A stretch of 64,000 bases of DNA from Volvariella volvacea V23 (lineage: Eukaryota > Basidiomycota > Agaricomycetes > Agaricales > Pluteaceae): contig KB722757.1 in NCBI GenBank assembly GCA_000349905.1, positions 11,988 to 75,987 of the forward strand, read 5' to 3'. Position 1 is the first letter of the stretch. Each line of letters starts with the position of its first letter. The translations under genes and the position numbers were made by a program. Positions 37,304-48,950 of this stretch are shown here, piece after piece. The notes beneath the pieces are model-generated. The model was given only the letters and a program-made list of their open reading frames with translations. It did not search any database and had not been told where the DNA came from.

Positions 37304-40300
37304 ATGACATCTCCTCCCGGTGAACCAGGCTCTCCTTCAGCCAACGCTCAGCCGTTGCCGCACCAGCCGACGCCGCATCCAGCATCCAAGCCGACTGTCC
37401 CTGCAACAAAGAAAGGCCGGCAACGAAGACAGGCCGAATCCAATATTACTTCTGCGACTTCAAGTCCACCGTCCGTTGGTTTGTTCATTTCTCAGTCCAT
37501 GCAATACACCGTTCATCCTTCCAATGCAACTGACCACATCTCCATCTAGTGAAACACCCGGTACAGCCCTTCTATCCATCCACCATCGTGCACTCGTATC
37601 CTGGGCCCGCCTTCCATATCATGAACCCAACCTACCCCATCAACGGTGCTTCATACCCCCAGCAGCCCCAACACCATCCTGCATATCCGCCGGGCCACCC
37701 TCAGCAGCCGTCTCCTCCACTAACTGCTACCCCTCCAGGCATGGCCCCGCCCGCACACCAGTATCCCACTGCTGCCTATCCAGTGCACTCGGCACAGTAC
37801 CCCCCTCCTGGCTATGTCCACTATCCTCCTCAGTTTCCCCAGCCCGTGATGATGTATGCGCATCCCAGACCGAGTATCCAACCCGACGCAGCAGGTGCTG
37901 CAACCCCCTCTTCGGTGCAGTCTGCCGGCCAGAAGAGGAAGCGGAAATCCGGAGCAGACACCGGTCGCTCGAAAGGTGACAAAGGCTCCGACGAGGAAGC
38001 GTCTGGCAGTGACGTTACTCGTACCCAACAGCAGCAGCCCGTAGTAGACATGAAAAAGCGCACAAAGACGGTAGGCGCCTGTTTCTGTTTCCCGCTCTTG
38101 TCGCTCTTCCCCCGCGACCTTATCCCCTCCACGGCTTCCTCCCTGCCACCCACCGACTCTATGACGGATTTGGGCTGACTCATATCTTACCAATGTAGCA
38201 ACGCGCGTGCGACTCATGTCGCGCTCGTAAAATCCGATGTGATATTCTTCCCGACTCGGTAAATATCTCAGCTTCCCCGGGAATGTCTGGGACTTATTGC
38301 TAATGGGTTCCTTACTTTCCCCGCGCCTCATTGCAGGAACCCCAATTTTGCCAACACTGCAAACAGTATGGATTTGATTGTACATTCTTCCTCCCCATCA
38401 CAGAGACTAGATTCAAGAAGAAAAAGGAAGACCCTGACAAGGACAAGGACAAGGCTGGCTCGGCTTCCGCAGCTGCGCCAGCTGCCAATTCATCAGATGG
38501 GACAAAGCGGGCCACATCTTCCCCAAGCAATGACTCCAACAAGCGCGATATCGGTATTTTCGGTATGTAAATGATTCCCTTGTCCCTGAGGGGTTCATCC
38601 CTGGTTTGTATTTTGGTTCGGCCTCACATGACGTGTTAGGCCCCACCTCTACTGCCCACCTTCTGCATTCTCAAGCCACAATTAGTTCTCGAATATATGA
38701 GAATTATGACCAGCGTTACCACCACACCTTCGAGGTTAGCGCGACGGGAGATGGAGTCATCCAAGTCCAAAAACCGACCACTCAGGAGCAACAGCAGCAG
38801 GCACCTCATCTAAAGCCGGTGGATTTGCATATAGAACGCGACGTTATAGAAAAGCTCATCAACGCATACTTCAACGATGTATCTCCATTGCTTCCTGTCA
38901 TTACTCGGGAGGAATTTTTGGCAAACCCGAACCCTCCGCCGATATTGCTGTATTCAATGTGCCTTGTGGCCGCCGCACGGCGAGAAGTCCCCCAAAGCAT
39001 ATTTGATTCCATACGGTTTGCCGTTAACAATGTCATCAAGGTTGACGACGTTCTGTCATCGGCGTCCATTATTAACGTACAATCTTTGCTCATTCTATGT
39101 ATGACTGGCGATTGCCACTCGCAGTTCGTCCCCAATGCTCTTTCCGCACTATGGGTTCGCCTAGGAACTGCTATCCGAATGGTAAGGACTTAGTCTAGTA
39201 TCTCGATCAAATTTAACGTTCGCATATAGGCGCAAGATCTGGGTTTACACCGTTGCGAATCTGTGAAGCAAAATATTACGCTTCGCCGACGGCTGTGGGG
39301 AGCTTGCTTGATTAGTGATCGGTGGTGAGTAAGAACCACCGGTGATGTCGTCCACTGAAATGACAGAAAATTTTATTGTCACCAAGGACGAGTTTAACCT
39401 ACGGGCATCCTTACATGATCGACGTGCAAGACTGTGACGCTCGCCTACCCTCCTCTGGGGATATCAATGACCTCTACATGGACGAGCTTGTTCGCCTGAG
39501 CGTGATTCTTGGCCGCGTGCTGAAAACTATATACAGGTTCGTTGCATATCTTCATCTCCGAACGCCGCAATTACTGAGAAGCCTGCTAATCTTCTCACAC
39601 ATCCCGTAATAGTCCTTCTGGGCTCACTCTGGTGAACGATGAAACCTTGTACCAGCTTCTCGATGACATCGAAGCGTGGAAGGCCAACCTTCCTCAACAC
39701 CTGCAGTTCCGAGGGCCGGAGACACCACAGGGGCCTGGTAAGCGTCTTAACCCTTTTCCTCCTGTTTAGGTTTATCAATCAACCATCACATCGGCTTTGT
39801 CGGCGCTCAGGACTTCTTCATTTGTTCTATGCATGCGTTTGTATGATGTTCTGGCGTGTGTTTATGCGCATAAGTTATTCATGTCCGACTCATCTGAAGT
39901 TTGGGCTTACGGTGGAGAAGTGGACTGGATTAGTCGAGCTTACAAGTCAGGCTATAGACTGGTTAGACGCGCATGAGAAGATGTACGATGTTTGGCTTCT
40001 GGTGGCTTATGCCGCGACCTCGTGTGCGCTTGTCCAAGTGAGTATTCTCTTGGTACTTCTTAGCTTCTTGGCCAATTACTAAACGCGATACCGTTTTCAG
40101 TACCATACTTGGGCACGGCGGAAGGACAGCGATGCTGCTGCGAAGTTGCGCAAGCTCAGAGACTGTGTTAGGCGATGGGAGGGGTCTATATCTCCGGACC
40201 ATATGTCTGCCAGACGCAAGGCCGGTTTATTTCCTTCTGCTTTATGAAGCATATCCGGAATAGATGATGCTGACACGTATTCCTTTCCCGCTTCCCTGGA

Positions 40301-41494
40301 CTGTCACTTTGTTTTCCTTCCTTACAGACCGCGGAAATCATAGCGCTATTGTACGAAGCCACACAAGGACCACCGCTACCGATTGAGCAACCTGCTTTGA
40401 ATCCTACTGGTGGAGTGGTTGCAAAACCACCTCCCCAGGATTTGGATTACAAGAAAGACCCCAGTCGACCCGGGGGCGGCATATTTGTTGCACATGGAAA
40501 GACGAAGGATAGCGATTACAAGGATTTACCTGCGGGAGTGGTGATAAGTAGTAATTCCTCAGATGAGGCTTCTGAAGGTGAGACATCGACCGAACCGGTG
40601 TCATCTTCTGTTGGCGTTGCAGCATCCAAAGATAGTGACCTCGCGTCCTTTTTCTCCTCATCTCCATTCGCACCCCCATTGCCATCCACCACGACTGCAC
40701 CTTCAAACAATCCCGCGACGTTTTCCAATTCTCCCACCAACTCTGTTACTGGTCTTCCGCATCGGCATCGTTCTTCTGATTCGGTAAATTCTATCCCTGC
40801 CGTTTCAATATCTACATCAACTTCTGTCCTTGTACAACCGCCTGGCCCACCATCTTCACATACTTCTCCATCATCGGGACCCTCTCCGTCGAATTCTGCT
40901 TCTATCGCTGCCTCGCCGATTACTGTATCATTGCGCCAACCTCAACATCATCACCAATCCCCTCCCACTCAACAATTACACCAAACTCAATCGCAAAATC
41001 TATCATCTCGGTTTATGTCCGGACCACGCATGACGCCAGTTAACGCACAATTACAAGCAACGGCAGGTTCACCTATGGTTAATTTCGGTACAACTCTACC
41101 AGGGGCTGCGGCAGGAGGGGATGGGAGCAATAGAAACATGTACACGAACCTCAACCCACTATTGAACACCCAGCAGAGTATGCAAGGAAGCGTGCAGTTG
41201 ATAAATTCGCTGGATAGGACGCAGGATCCAACGGGATTGGCGGAGTTGGCGCTACTAGATAATGGGTTCCTGGAAGGGATTCCTGGTGGGATGTTTGACT
41301 GGAGTAAGTACCCATCCTCCGATCTAATAGGCTTTTGAGTGAATTCGTGGATAGGCCAATGGGACTCCTTTTTCGCGCGGGTCAATGCACAAGCTGAAGC
41401 TAATAACGCTGCTGCCCAGCTTGCGGCGTTCCAGCAACAAGCTCAGCCGCCAGCCGCACTTCAGCAAACTCAACCTCAACCGCCTGCTTCATGA
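37304..41494 (+). CDS. Zn2Cys6 transcription factor with fungal-specific regulator domain
   Basis: Twelve exons: 37304-37478, 37550-38070, 38199-38258, 38337-38562, 38640-39181, 39230-39324, 39387-39536, 39613-39737, 39811-40037, 40101-40220, 40328-41303, 41355-41494; 1118 aa. DNA-binding domain at about 233-268: ACDSCRARKIRCDILPDS|EPQFCQHCKQYGFDC, spacing CX2CX6CX10CX2CX6C, preceded by a Pro/Tyr/Gln-rich region and a basic KRKRKSG nuclear signal. The cluster is split by intron 3. The middle homology region follows (IEKLINAYFNDVSPLLPVI, RLGTAIRMAQDLGLHR, RRRLWGACLISDRWTSLTYG), then a Ser/Gln-rich tail. Intron 10 (40221-40327) keeps frame only if its donor is GC. Target genes unknown; no cluster of metabolic genes is adjacent. 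Confidence 0.92.
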
Positions 41495-42121
41495 CCATGA
41501 ATGTATTTCGTATGCAGTATATAGTCACTAGTACATGCGCCAGGAGCGCGAGCTTTCGCGATCTGATCACCCTCCCCCAGACTATCTAGCGCACTTTATG
41601 GCCTCTACTATTCGGGTTCGGCTCGTCCGCCTAGTTACTCGCATTGTCCCTATTGTCAGAGAATCATGGGTGCAGAAAATTCTCGTCTATATGTAGCTTA
41701 TGATTCTGCAAGGGATCTTGTATATATCGTCGGATTCATCGCATTGCATTACTGCTTAGCTGGGTGATTCTACTAGAAATTTATGGCTTTTATTGGATTA
41801 CTGGGCGCTAGAGCTTCAGCAGCGCGTCATGGGTGCGTCACAATATCCAACTTGTCCATATTCAGACAAATGGAGTAAACGGACAAGCAGCACGCCGTAG
41901 CCTCAAATGCGTACCTACATGTGCCATCACCCTCAGCCTTATTGCCCTTCCACACGACTCTTGTCCTCTTACTTTGTGGAAACGACATATAAACCACAGA
42001 CTGTGGCGAATCTTGTTGCCATCTACCACAAGCTCTAATAATTTCTAGCATCACGACCGCATCGAGAAACAACGGACTTGACAACTAGAGACCCATCTCA
42101 TTCCTTCTCCTGGATTAGAAG
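41495..42121. other. Intergenic, regulator to Sac phosphatase
   Basis: 627 nt without a gene, between two genes in the same direction. No defined sites recognised. Confidence 0.4.
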
Positions 42122-45100
42122 ATGAAACGATTCCTCGCCAAAGCTTCTAATCTGAAGCCATACCTGCCTCAACTACCCGCCAAAGTTGTCCCTTCATCCA
42201 ACGCCTCGACGGTTGATGTGACGGCGACGTTATCGGCTAATTCGCATCACCCAAATGGCCATAGCGCGCCGGATGGTCAGGCTGGCTATCACCCACCCGC
42301 CGGGTCGACGATCGGGATCCATGGTGGGCATGTGCTGCCACCGAGGTTGACGGTTCCTCCGGTGCCGCATCCTTGTCCTCACGACCACCTGGAGTTGTTG
42401 GCCCACCAGGATGGGCTGTTGATGCGACCGCATATAGTGCCGGTGGAGAGTGGATTAGATGATTCGACGTCCACCGTAGATCCGAGTTCCTATGTCAGGA
42501 TCGCGTGGGGGAAGAATGGGAAGGTGGAGGAGGTGGAGGGCAAGCTCGGGAGTGATGGCCAGGAGATTGAATGGGACAGTAGTGTGGTCGTTTATGGTAT
42601 CGTGGGGATNNNNNNNNNNNNNNNNNNNNNNNNNNNNNNNNNNNNNNNNNNNNNNNNNNNNNNNNNNNNNNNNNNNNNNNNNNNNNNNNNNNNNNNNNNN
42701 NNNNNNNNNGGTCGAGTTATTCTCCGGTACGTTTCCCATCCGCAGCTTGATTCATCAAGGTAATGATCGTTTATGTCCGTCAGGCTCTTACTTGCTCGTG
42801 ATATCATCTCGTTCGGAAGTAGGCTATCGTAAGTTGATGATATTGCTTCAATACAAGTATACCCTTATTTCCTCTACTGGGGGAGAGGCGGGATTAATTA
42901 ATGACCTTTACCCAGTCTTCGATCCTTCAAGAGTGATCTATGGTGTCAAGGGCGTTACTTCAATACCTCTAGATGAAGAACATGCTCAGATCGCACTGAA
43001 CACCCTCGCATCGCGGAATGCAGGCCTCGCGCGACCTTCTCTTCTTCAACAACCCAGGTCTTCCATCGACACCGGATCAGATTCTCCAACTGATCAAGAC
43101 ACTGTACGAGACCTCGTCGTGACCGATTCACCGGTGCCTTCTCTAAACGCCTCTCCGCGGGTGCAATTTGCAGCAGAGCACGATGTGAAGCTGATGACAC
43201 CCGTAACAACGCAATCGTTCGGTATCAATACGGGAGAGGACGATGTGTTGCGTGTGCCGTTGTCAAGACGCTCGTCCTCTTCTGACATATCAGGAATATC
43301 CACCCCGAGCTCAGAAAATTCCTTTACGACATCGCCAGTCGCGAAGACGATCGCGTCTAAACTCTCGTTTTGGAGTAGGCTCTCCCAACGGCCGGGTGCG
43401 CAGGACATCCCAGCTCCTATCGCTAAGGATGGTGATGCACAGGTGTCTGGACAACAAGAACAGACGCCAGCCACATCACCAGGGCAGCATGAAATCGAAA
43501 AGGTTATTGATGAGCGTGCAACTGAGCCTACAGAGGCTTTGAAGAAGATATTGTCCGCTACGGCGCCTCCACCAGAAACGGCTGCAGAGAAGCGCTCTGA
43601 ACTTGAGGACAAGGTATTGAAAGAATGCGTCAAGGAGTTTACTAGGGGAGGAATGTATTTTTCATATACATTCGGTGAGATGAGCGTCCCTTGGAATGCA
43701 TTGTTTGCTGATTGCCGTAATGCTAGATATCACTCGGTCATTGCAGCACAAGGAAGAGCTAGTGACGACTCAACAACATAATGCTAAAGGCGATGCAAAT
43801 TCAAAGGCAAATTCTGTGCCAGTGCAGCATACCGAGGGTGGCCATGCAGATCCATTGGCCGAACCGAGTAACACACTTCCACTTTGGAGACGTGTCGATA
43901 AGCAATACTGGTGGAATGAATGGATCTCAAGACCATTTGCTGACGCAGGCGTATGTGCACCACCTTGAAGGCGATGCTTTCATCAACTCATTTGCAATAT
44001 AGCTTCATCCATACGTTCTCCCAATTATGCAAGGCTACTTCCAAATCTCAGGATTTAATATGCCCTCCGATCCTGCTACCCATGATGAGGATATTCCAGT
44101 CCAGTATATCATCATATCTAGACGCTCGAGAGATCGTGCTGGGTTGAGATATCAAAGGCGAGGGATCGATGAAGATGCGCATGTTGCAAATTTCGTGGAG
44201 ACAGAAACAATTATGCGTGTCTATGTTCGTCTCTTTGATTCTATCGGTTGTATCTCTCCTTCTGACCCCTCGAACAGCGTCTAGGCGTCGATAATATCTT
44301 CAGTTACGTACAAATAAGAGGCTCCAGTGGGTATTTCTTAAATTTGCTAAATATATGCGCGTGTTTATATAGCCTACTAGTCCCTTTGTTTTGGACACAA
44401 TCAAGCAACGGTCTCAAACCTCCACCCGTACTGGCAGCAGACAGAACAAAGGCGCAAAACCTCGATGCCTTGCGCAGACACTTCCAGATAACACTTCCCC
44501 AATATGGTCCTCACGTTAGTTTTTCTAGCCATTTGCCGATACACGGGTGGCTGAATGTTTCCATTTGTAGACTGTAGTCAACCTTGCCGAACAGCATGGC
44601 AAAGAAGGGCCAATCACCCAAGGTTACCGCGACTATATAGCCGAAGCAGGGTTGAAGGACGTGCAGTATGTATTGTTCCCCATTTAACCCTTCGTATATT
44701 CTAAATATAGTTGTTCAGATATTGCGAATACGATTTCCACGTCGAGACAAGAGGCATGAAGTCAGTCCATTCCTTGCAGGTTCTTGCATAAATCTTCAAT
44801 TAACTTGATTAGATACGAGAACATCCAGAAGTTGATCGATAAGCTGGATAGAGTATTCGAGACGCAAGGGTACTAATTGCCTTGCTCTTCAATATAAACT
44901 CACTCACAAACCTCGTATCCCAGGTATCTTTGGATCTCAAACAATACCATTTTATCGCGACAAAGGGGAGTATACCGTGTTAATTGCATCGACTGTCTCG
45001 ACAGGACAAATGTTGTGCAGGTGGGGATGTATTATAGCAGACCTTTGACCGACTAACCAACCTAACACCGTCAGTCTGCATTCGCGAGATATATCCTCAA

Positions 45101-46959
45101 CAAACAGCTGGGTGCTGTTGCACTACTGAACCCGGACGCAGAAGGTCGTACAGAGACAGATATAGTAGTGAATGATCGTAAGACGATTATCCTCCCTGCC
45201 GCTGTCCAAATAGCTCACACCGATTTAGTCTGGGCCAATAATGGTGATGCTATTAGTCGCGCATAGTAGGTATAAAAAACTGTTATGCGAATAAGCACTG
45301 ACACGGACATCATATCTTCCTAGCGCTGGTACATCCGCCTTGAAAGTACGCTGTTTTTTCCGTTATTTTCTTATCACCTCGTTATTGACACATTGGATAC
45401 AGGGCGATTTCACAAGGTTTAATTCACCCTTTAAAGCGATGTCCTCTCTTCTCATTGGAGCCACAGGACCGGGAAACGCGATCTAAGCGGACTGCTTAAC
45501 GATGGAATGAACTCGCTAGCGAGGTAACGCTGTAATCGTTTTTGAATTAATTAAACAGTCGCTTATTCGTCACGACATATTTCAGGATGTATACTGCAAC
45601 ATTCAGCGATTGGTTCTGTCAGGCAGTAATCGATTTCCTCCTGGGAAATCGAAATTTATCTGTGTTCTCTGAATTTTTAAATAAACTTCAATCCAGCGAC
45701 CCTCGAGACCTTATCAGGCTCTCCAAGATTCGCGCGGAGGCTATTGCTACTTCTGTTTCAAGAGTATTGGTTGAGGGCGAGTCCTTATTACACGGTTGGA
45801 CGCTGTTCGCCCCCGAGGAGTTTAATGCAAGGATTGGAGATAAGTTTGAGGAGAAAGTCCTATTGTTGGTATGTCGTTCCCATGAATCAAATTGATTTGA
45901 TCACTTATACGATGCACAGACCTCTAAAGCGTTGTACATTGTCGTAAGTATCCACCTGTTTAAATCCACAGCATTGGCTCACTTGTGTGGTAGAGCTACG
46001 ACTATACCCTAGAGAAAGTCAAAGCATACACGCGCATCTTACTAGGAGACATCATCGGAATAAGTAAAGGCGCATATATTCTCTCCCCACTTGAGGAAGC
46101 CAGCCGAGACCCATCTCAAAATGCAGGCTTTGTTATTACTTGGCACAGTTCGCGTCAAGTAACCAGAGTTACAAGTTATTCAGTGCGAAACTCGGTGGAT
46201 GCATCAACCATCTCAACTGCTAAATCAATGGTTGCGGCAATTTCATCTTCACCTCCACCTACCGCTTCCTCAACTACTCTATCCTCTTCACCGCCATCAT
46301 CGTCTGTCCTTTCTACTCCATTACCTCCTCCAACACCAACTCCGTCTACTTCAACAGTAAAAGCGTCGAAGGCTCCCCCAACTCCAGCGCGCCGTACCAG
46401 TGCGGCTGCGGCAGCGATCATGGCACATAAAGCCACAATTACAGATGCTACACGCAGAAGTTTCCAAAATCTTTCAAGAAGATCATCTGTGATGCTCTCA
46501 AGTTATCTAAATAACGCGGCGAAATTGGTGGCCAGTACTGATAAAGTATATGCTGCATTCAAGGTTTTGCCACTTGACCCTGCTGCGATTTCGAAAGCTA
46601 GATCGGGTGCAGGAGCAGGGAGGTCACAATCACCTGCACCGCCTGGAGAGGGGAGTGGAGAGGGAAAGGGAGGCGGGGCTGAGGTGGTCGAGGAAGCACT
46701 TGAAGCGAAGACGTGTAGAGAAGCTGCTGACCTGATCGTGGAGAGTATCAGAAAGGCTTGTGAAGACGCTGGGAACGGTGGACCTGAGTTCGTGTTGGAA
46801 GAAGATGTGGTTAGGTAAGTTATCTGAAGTCTTATCTAGGGGTTGATTGCTGATCCTGGCTTGACGTGTGTATGTAGTTTGGCCGATGCACAGAAGATGA
46901 CGAGTGTATATGCGAAGATGGAGTATGGTGTGAAGAGGTTGTTGTGGTTGGGAGGTTGA
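42122..46959 (+). CDS. Sac-domain phosphoinositide phosphatase with hSac2 domain (INPP5F/Sac2-like)
   Basis: Twenty exons: 42122-42726 (containing 100 N), 42784-42828, 42934-43674, 43727-43950, 44003-44216, 44285-44326, 44381-44514, 44571-44665, 44719-44760, 44813-44869, 44924-45020, 45075-45177, 45229-45265, 45324-45345, 45403-45416, 45467-45523, 45586-45868, 45920-45943, 45994-46814, 46878-46959. Without the N run this is 1212 aa, all phases consistent. Sac signatures: GSYLLVISSRSEVG, YWWNEWISRPF, VDNIFSYVQIRGSIPLFW, and the catalytic CX5R(T/S) loop NCIDCLDRTN. About 250 residues of Ser-rich insert lie inside the Sac domain (exon 3). After it comes an hSac2 homology segment (LIRLSKIRAEAIATSV...YTRILLGDIIGISKGAYIL). 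Expected to remove 4- or 5-phosphates from phosphoinositides on endosome/Golgi membranes. Exons of 14, 22 and 24 nt are notable. Confidence 0.92.
42610..42709. other. Assembly gap (100 N) inside the Sac gene
   Basis: Exactly 100 N, the usual placeholder for a gap of unknown size. The reading frame changes across it if 100 nt are counted. The flanks read on in the correct frame with conserved sequence (GIVG ... VELFSG) if the missing length is zero or a multiple of three. Confidence 0.95.
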
Positions 46960-48950
46960 AAGTCATGAATACTTCCATGACAAACTGATACTCTGCAAGG
47001 TTTTTCATCTACATTACATTAGGTTCCTTTACTAGACATGTATCATCTGTGTACATCACTCATCTTTTTCTGCTGCTCATTGTCATCCTGATATTTCCGT
47101 CCTTAGATCAATGCTTAGATTGCTCGGGTCTCGGCGTCTAAAAGATGATATCATGGCCATGGGGTATATCTCCATTTATCAACTCGCGACTGGAAAAGAC
47201 GATCACGAAGAGAAGCACATGCTAAAAAAGTCAGAAATTCGGTCGTGGCCTTTTGCTTGGCATTTCAATTCGACGAGAACCTCCACAGCAATGGGGCTCC
47301 TGTGTGGTTCTTCTCAGCTCTAGACTTGTGTGAAAGCGTTTGCAGGTAAATAAGTCTTAAAAAGTACTCGAATGCAATTGTTGGTAGACAGGATATTTGA
47401 CTCGTCGCTATGGGCGTATTCCATCTTTAGAGCTTTCTATCGGTAAAGGCATAGTACAAACTTACTTACAACCCTTCTGCTTGTCATTGATTGACACCCA
47501 ATCTGGTCTAGTCCATTTGCGGCTAACTGCCTATGTTGGATGGGGTTAACCACGTTGATGAGTGCTTGCACTCGGCTAAGGTGTACGCATCAGAATATGT
47601 CTCCACCCACCAAACGCATATGTTGGACAGAAGACATGGCGTTGATAGGTGCTCCCGAACCACATTGCAGACGTGTCGGGTGTCTGCTCAGTAAGCACGT
47701 CAAAGTGCTCGACGTTCCGGACGATTATCCTGATAACGCATATTTTTTGATACTTTTTGCATTCTTATCTGTGTGCGAAATAAAATCTAGAACATGGAAA
47801 GTACGGGTAGACATCAGTTAGTGATGGTAATGATGATGACCAGCTTGTTACTGGCTTGAATTGATGGAGAATGCATTCAATACCTCTAGGAAGACAATAC
47901 CATATGATGCATATTGGGATTCATGCATCACTGCATGCGTAAACTGCGATGTGGTGTTGAGCGTTTACTTGCCAACAGGAAAGAACTGCATGGAAGCTTC
48001 TTGGAAGCACCGCTCGAGCTCCTGGAAAAACACGTTTCTGGACTACTTGATTGACCTTCCCTCAATGGTTATGTACTTTTCTATAGCACAAGGGCTTCAA
48101 TATGGTGCCGGATTGGAAAGCCTGCAGTTGGGATGCATGAGAGGGGGAACTTTATCTGGGCGAAATCCGGGTAATTGTTACGACCCTGTTTCTCGGACCC
48201 TAATGCTAACCATCGAGATCTAGCACCAACTCGGGACAAGAGACAGTGTGCTTGAAGAGTCCACGGCGAGCTACAGCATGCGTTGACTGAAGCAATGGCG
48301 GGAGTGCTATCAACGCCGGAAGAACGTGTGCATTAGTGACCTCACGGAGGCCTCAAGATCGTGCTGGGGGAGAAGAGAAGACGTGGGAGACCATGTGGGC
48401 TAGGCGAGATCGCTTGGTCGGATGACAAGCGCTAAACGCCATTGGCTTGACCTTTTTTGATAGTGACTTATTTTGGAGACTATCAAGCAACCTAGCCAGA
48501 TAGACGTGTTTATGTTGGGAATGGATTGTGTGTATTGAAGTTCAGTTTGAGCTGCCTGATGGGCAGACAATAATTGCGCGAGCCAGCAGTATTGATAACT
48601 AGGACGATTTTGAGATCCAAGCCTGTCAGGGGTTGGATCAGAAGAGGAACCTGAGAGGGCCAGGAGGGGCATGTGGAGGAGGATTAGCCGGAATTTAGTA
48701 ACAAGGACTTATTTGTGCTTGAGCTTTTGCTCTCTCACCTCTTCCTCCATGTCATCCCGAAACTCCTCGTAATTCCTCTTTTTCGTTACCGACAACGATC
48801 GTTCCAATACCTCTCGCCACGTTATTCCTGGTGTTCTTGTTGCCATTCACTCGTTACAATCCCAACCAACTATTGGAAAGCATCAACCTTAGCCACGCTG
48901 GTCGTAACAAGAACACCTACTATCCTTCGTCCTAGTTCCAAGATTCCGCG
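46960..48950. other. Gene-poor tract between Sac phosphatase and LIM gene
   Basis: 2 kb with no recognisable gene. The last 230 nt are pyrimidine-rich and likely the promoter/leader of the LIM protein. Confidence 0.4.

Noticed and set aside
37720..38385. 221-codon minus-strand frame opposite the Zn2Cys6 gene
   Set aside because: Crosses exons and introns of a well supported + strand gene and has no known protein content.
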